64,000 bases of DNA, from positions 22,602 to 86,601 of the forward strand of contig NZ_JASBQE010000051.1 of the NCBI RefSeq assembly GCF_029960785.1, in the 5' to 3' direction. Shown here piece after piece: positions 61,561 through 64,000 of the stretch. The stretch is from Polyangium sp. 15x6. Its GTDB lineage: Bacteria; Myxococcota_A; Polyangia; Polyangiales; Polyangiaceae. A program made the position numbers and the translations under genes. The notes under the pieces are model-generated. The model did no database searches and was not told where the DNA came from. It worked only from the letters and a program-made list of their open reading frames with translations. Position 1 is the first letter of the stretch. Every line of letters starts with the position of its first letter.

Positions 61561-62685
61561 ATGAGCCGCACGACAAGGACCCATCGGCTTGTTATCATGT
61601 CACTCACCCTGGCCAGCCTCGCCGCCGCGTGGGGGGGCTGCGCCACGGGCAACTCCTCCGGAGACACCACGGCGAGCAGCTCGAGTTCGTCCTCCGGCGA
61701 GGGCGGCGCGGGAGGCGCCGGAGGCGCCGGCACGGGGGGCGTCGGAGGGATCGACTTCGACGCGGGAGGCGCCGGCGGCCAGGGCGGCGCCTGCGTCTCC
61801 ACGAGCGCGGAGGCCCGCCGCATCCCGCTCGACATCATCTTCCTGATCGACCAGTCGGGCAGCATGTCGGGCGCGAAGTGGAACGGCACCAAATCGGCCC
61901 TGACGACGTTCTTCAACGATCCGGCGTCGCTCGGCATTGGTGCCGGCCTGGTCTACTTCCCGACCCAGGAGCCATACGACTGCAATCCCACGCACTACGC
62001 GCTCCTCGACGTGCCCATCGACGCGCTGCCGACGAATGCGTTTTCCTTGACAAACTCGATGCCGGCCGACGCGACGGGGATCGGGACCCCCACCTACGGC
62101 GCGCTCAAGGGGGCGCTCTCGGCGGCAACCGCCTACCAGGACACGCACAAGACGCACAAGGTCGTCGTCGTCCTCGCGACCGATGGCGAGCCCCTCGGAT
62201 GCGAGCCGAAGACGGTCGACGACATCGCGGACCAGGCCGAGAGCGCGCTCGACTACAACGGTGTTCGCACGTATGTCATCGGCGTGGCTGGCTCGCAGCT
62301 CGCGACCCTCAACAAGATCGCGGCGGCGGGCGGTACCACGGCGGCCTACGACATCACGCAGGACATCAGTGAGTTCGCCGCGAAGATGGCCGAGATTCGC
62401 CAGACGGCGCTCGGGTGCGATTTCGAGATCCCGGAAGCGCCGAACGGCATGGAAATCGAACCGAACCAGGTGAACTTCAACTATATGCCGAAAGGCGTGG
62501 GCACGCCGAAGCTCTTGCCCCGCGCGGACGATCTCGCCGACTGCAAAGACCAGCCCGGCTGGTACTACGACAGCAACGCCGGCCCCACGAAGATCATCCT
62601 CTGCCCTGCGTCCTGCACCACGGTGCAGGCTGACAGCAGCGCGAAGGTCAATGTCCTCTTCGGCTGCAACTCGATCCTCAATTGA
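61561..62685 (+). CDS. Lipoprotein with von Willebrand factor A domain
   Basis: 374 residues from ATG 61561 with GAGGAG nearby. The lipobox ends WGGC, and a Ser- and Gly-rich linker follows. The vWA domain (about 90-285) has the metal-ion site: DQSGSMSG (D-x-S-x-S), Thr in ATGIGTPTYGALKGAL and Asp in VVVVLATDGEPLGC. It should bind partners through Mg2+ on the cell surface. The C-terminal part (ILCPASCTTVQADSSAKV) is typical of a family seen repeatedly in Polyangiales lipoproteins. It is co-directional with the preceding adhesin-like gene. Confidence 0.88.
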   Translation: MSRTTRTHRLVIMSLTLASLAAAWGGCATGNSSGDTTASSSSSSSGEGGAGGAGGAGTGGVGGIDFDAGGAGGQGGACVSTSAEARRIPLDIIFLIDQSGSMSGAKWNGTKSALTTFFNDPASLGIGAGLVYFPTQEPYDCNPTHYALLDVPIDALPTNAFSLTNSMPADATGIGTPTYGALKGALSAATAYQDTHKTHKVVVVLATDGEPLGCEPKTVDDIADQAESALDYNGVRTYVIGVAGSQLATLNKIAAAGGTTAAYDITQDISEFAAKMAEIRQTALGCDFEIPEAPNGMEIEPNQVNFNYMPKGVGTPKLLPRADDLADCKDQPGWYYDSNAGPTKIILCPASCTTVQADSSAKVNVLFGCNSILN

Positions 62686-62785
62686 AGGAAACGAGCCCTT
62701 CTCGCGTCGTTGTTCGAGGGCGCGACGTCCGCGCCGGTCGTTCTCGAGGTAAGCCTTAACCTTAACCCAAGAAGTGTAGGACGAT

Positions 62786-63883
62786 ATGCTTGGAAATCAC
62801 CGCGTCTCTTTGGCCCTCGCGCTCGTGACCACCGTGGCCGCCATGGCCGTTGTGGGTTGTGGTAGCGAAGGGGATAACGTGCGCCCCGACGGCACCGGCG
62901 GCGCCGGCGGCACCGGCGGCGAGGGAGGGAGCTCCTCCTCCATGAGCTCCTCGAGCAGCGGCGGCGCCGGCGGCGCCGGCGGAGGGGCGGTTTGCCCGAC
63001 GCACGAGGGCCCGGTGTTCGCCGTCAAGGAGCTCTTCTTCGGCGAGGGCAACAGCGGGGAGTGGAAGAAGTTCGGATTCAACCTCGACGAGAAGGAGTCG
63101 ACCGGCAGTTCGACCGACGTGTGCAAGCCGAACGCGGGTGGCTCGCCTCAGACGGCATACCCCGACGGCGATCAGGGGATCGACAACTCGTTCGGGAAAA
63201 ACCTCCTGCCCACGATCCTCCTCCTCTATCCGACGTGGGTGACCGACGTGAACACGGGCATCCAGAATGGCAACTTCACCGCGCTGGTGAAGTCGGAGTG
63301 CATGCCTGCGACGGGCGACGCCCCCGTGCTCCTGAGCAAGCTCTTCGGCGGCACGACGCTCGGCGGGGCGCCCAAGTTCGACGGGACGGACAAGTGGCCG
63401 GTCGAGCCCGGGCTCCTCAGCGATCCCATGGATCCCCTGTCCTCGACGATCCACTTCGAGAAGAGCTCGGTGACGGGCTCGACGTTCGACTCGGGCAGGG
63501 GCGTGACGGTCGTCCTCTCGGTCCCGGTGCGGACGGCGCAGAAGAGCACGTCGATCAAGCTGACGTTGTATTCGGCGCACATGACCATGAAGCTCGCCGA
63601 CGATCGGAAGAGCGCGACGGAAGGCATGATTGGCGGCGTGCTCAACACCGAGGAGTTCGTGGCTGAAGTGAAGAAGGTCGGCGACCTGCTCGGCCTGTGC
63701 GGCAATCCGCTGTTCGATAACCTCGTGACCCAGGTCCGCCAGGCGTCGGACATCATGAGCGACGGCACCCAGGATCCGGAAAAGACGTGCGACGGCATCT
63801 CCATGGGCCTCGGGTTCGAGATGTACGAGGCGCAGCTCGGCGACGTCGGGCCGGCGAACGAGGTGGGGTCGGCCTGCCCGTGA
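62786..63883 (+). CDS. Lipoprotein of unknown function
   Basis: 365 residues from ATG 62786. The signal ends in lipobox AVVGC, followed by a Gly/Ser linker (GGAGGTGGEGGSSSSMSSSS). The mature domain contains FAVKELFFGEGNSGEWKKFG, LLPTILLLYPTWVTDVNTG and VTVVLSVPVRTAQKSTSIKL, suggesting a beta-sandwich, and ends with a Cys in GSACP. No family is recognised. It follows the von Willebrand gene by 100 bp on the same strand, with a possible promoter between. Confidence 0.75.
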   Translation: MLGNHRVSLALALVTTVAAMAVVGCGSEGDNVRPDGTGGAGGTGGEGGSSSSMSSSSSGGAGGAGGGAVCPTHEGPVFAVKELFFGEGNSGEWKKFGFNLDEKESTGSSTDVCKPNAGGSPQTAYPDGDQGIDNSFGKNLLPTILLLYPTWVTDVNTGIQNGNFTALVKSECMPATGDAPVLLSKLFGGTTLGGAPKFDGTDKWPVEPGLLSDPMDPLSSTIHFEKSSVTGSTFDSGRGVTVVLSVPVRTAQKSTSIKLTLYSAHMTMKLADDRKSATEGMIGGVLNTEEFVAEVKKVGDLLGLCGNPLFDNLVTQVRQASDIMSDGTQDPEKTCDGISMGLGFEMYEAQLGDVGPANEVGSACP

Positions 63884-63947
63884 CGGCGAAGCGGGGCGAA
63901 CAGGGCCCCGCGCCCGAAGCCCCGCGCCCCTGACCCTCCGCCGCGCT

Positions 63948-64000
63948 CATCCCCCCTCCCTCATCCCCCCTCCCTCATCCCCCCTCCCTCATCTCCCCCG
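63948..64000. repeat. 14-bp tandem repeat (CATCCCCCCTCCCT), about 3.7 units to window end
   Basis: Three exact copies of CATCCCCCCTCCCT (63948-63961, 63962-63975, 63976-63989) and part of a fourth continue to the last base, so the array probably goes on beyond the window. The strand is strongly pyrimidine-rich, so it could form a triplex or a G-quadruplex on the other strand, or simply be a slippage-prone minisatellite. Confidence 0.8.

Noticed and set aside
59292..61937. Minus-strand open frame of 881 codons opposite the large lipoprotein
   Set aside because: It is Arg/Ala/Val-rich antisense of a gene with clear Cys-rich and jelly-roll domains.

Overview
The window is high-GC DNA that reads as a predatory or fruiting myxobacterium, most likely Polyangiales/Sorangiineae. 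Supporting signs are a TraA-like protein with a MYXO-CTERM tail, many lipoproteins whose lipobox Cys is followed by Gly/Ser-rich linkers, a Ser/Thr kinase-ATPase, an FHA-AAA+-Fis regulator, RsbR-like PAS-STAS proteins, and large WD40 and caspase-fold proteins. I recognised no rRNA, tRNA, CRISPR array, insertion sequence or phage.

Region 1 (1-18 kb) is a conflict or signalling island. It begins with the end of a WD40 propeller gene, followed by a 1601-residue CHAT protease-NACHT ATPase-pentapeptide-WD40 protein. Next come a second caspase-fold (CHAT/C25-like) protein, a lipoprotein, an FHA-AAA+-Fis regulator, another lipoprotein, a metacaspase, an unknown protein and a PknK-like kinase. An exact 12-bp palindrome, CTGACGCGTCAG, recurs in the upstream regions of the regulator, both lipoproteins, the metacaspase and the unknown gene. 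This suggests one regulon, perhaps driven by the kinase acting through the FHA regulator.

Region 2 (18-30 kb) starts with a PAS-PAS-STAS switch protein, a broken cysteine-rich gene, a small membrane protein and a ribbon-helix-helix protein. A tightly packed minus-strand operon follows: inositol-1-phosphate synthase, an Aur1-type PAP2 enzyme, a CDP-alcohol phosphotransferase fused to GtrA, and an MMPL/RND exporter. Together these look like an inositol (sphingo)lipid synthesis and export unit. A secreted protein, an ECF sigma factor and an anti-sigma factor come next, joined by ATGA overlaps.

Region 3 (30-41.5 kb) holds an isoaspartyl peptidase, an Asp/Gly-tailed protein, an ATP-grasp protein and a decayed acetyltransferase. 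It then holds the most notable find, a compact class III lanthipeptide locus: a 35-codon precursor (33707-33814), a strong hairpin leader, and a LanKC synthetase (33952-36603). After it come a propeller lipoprotein, an MFS/LysR pair and a TraA-like cell-surface protein.

Region 4 (41.5-49 kb) has three tandem copies of a small outer-membrane-type protein with duplicated leaders; the middle copy is frameshifted. A CPCC zinc-ribbon-like protein and a NADAR protein follow. Three secreted lipoproteins come next, two of them related to fungal cell-wall glucan enzymes (Tos1-like and GH128).

Region 5 (49-64 kb) is mixed: a flavin oxidoreductase, a membrane alpha/beta hydrolase, a ferritin-like protein, a divergent MarR/aldo-keto reductase pair with palindromic operators, a frameshifted TonB-like protein, a diheme cytochrome, a second PAS-STAS protein, and three large surface lipoproteins at the end (Cys-rich/jelly-roll, von Willebrand A, unknown). 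The window closes in a 14-bp tandem repeat.
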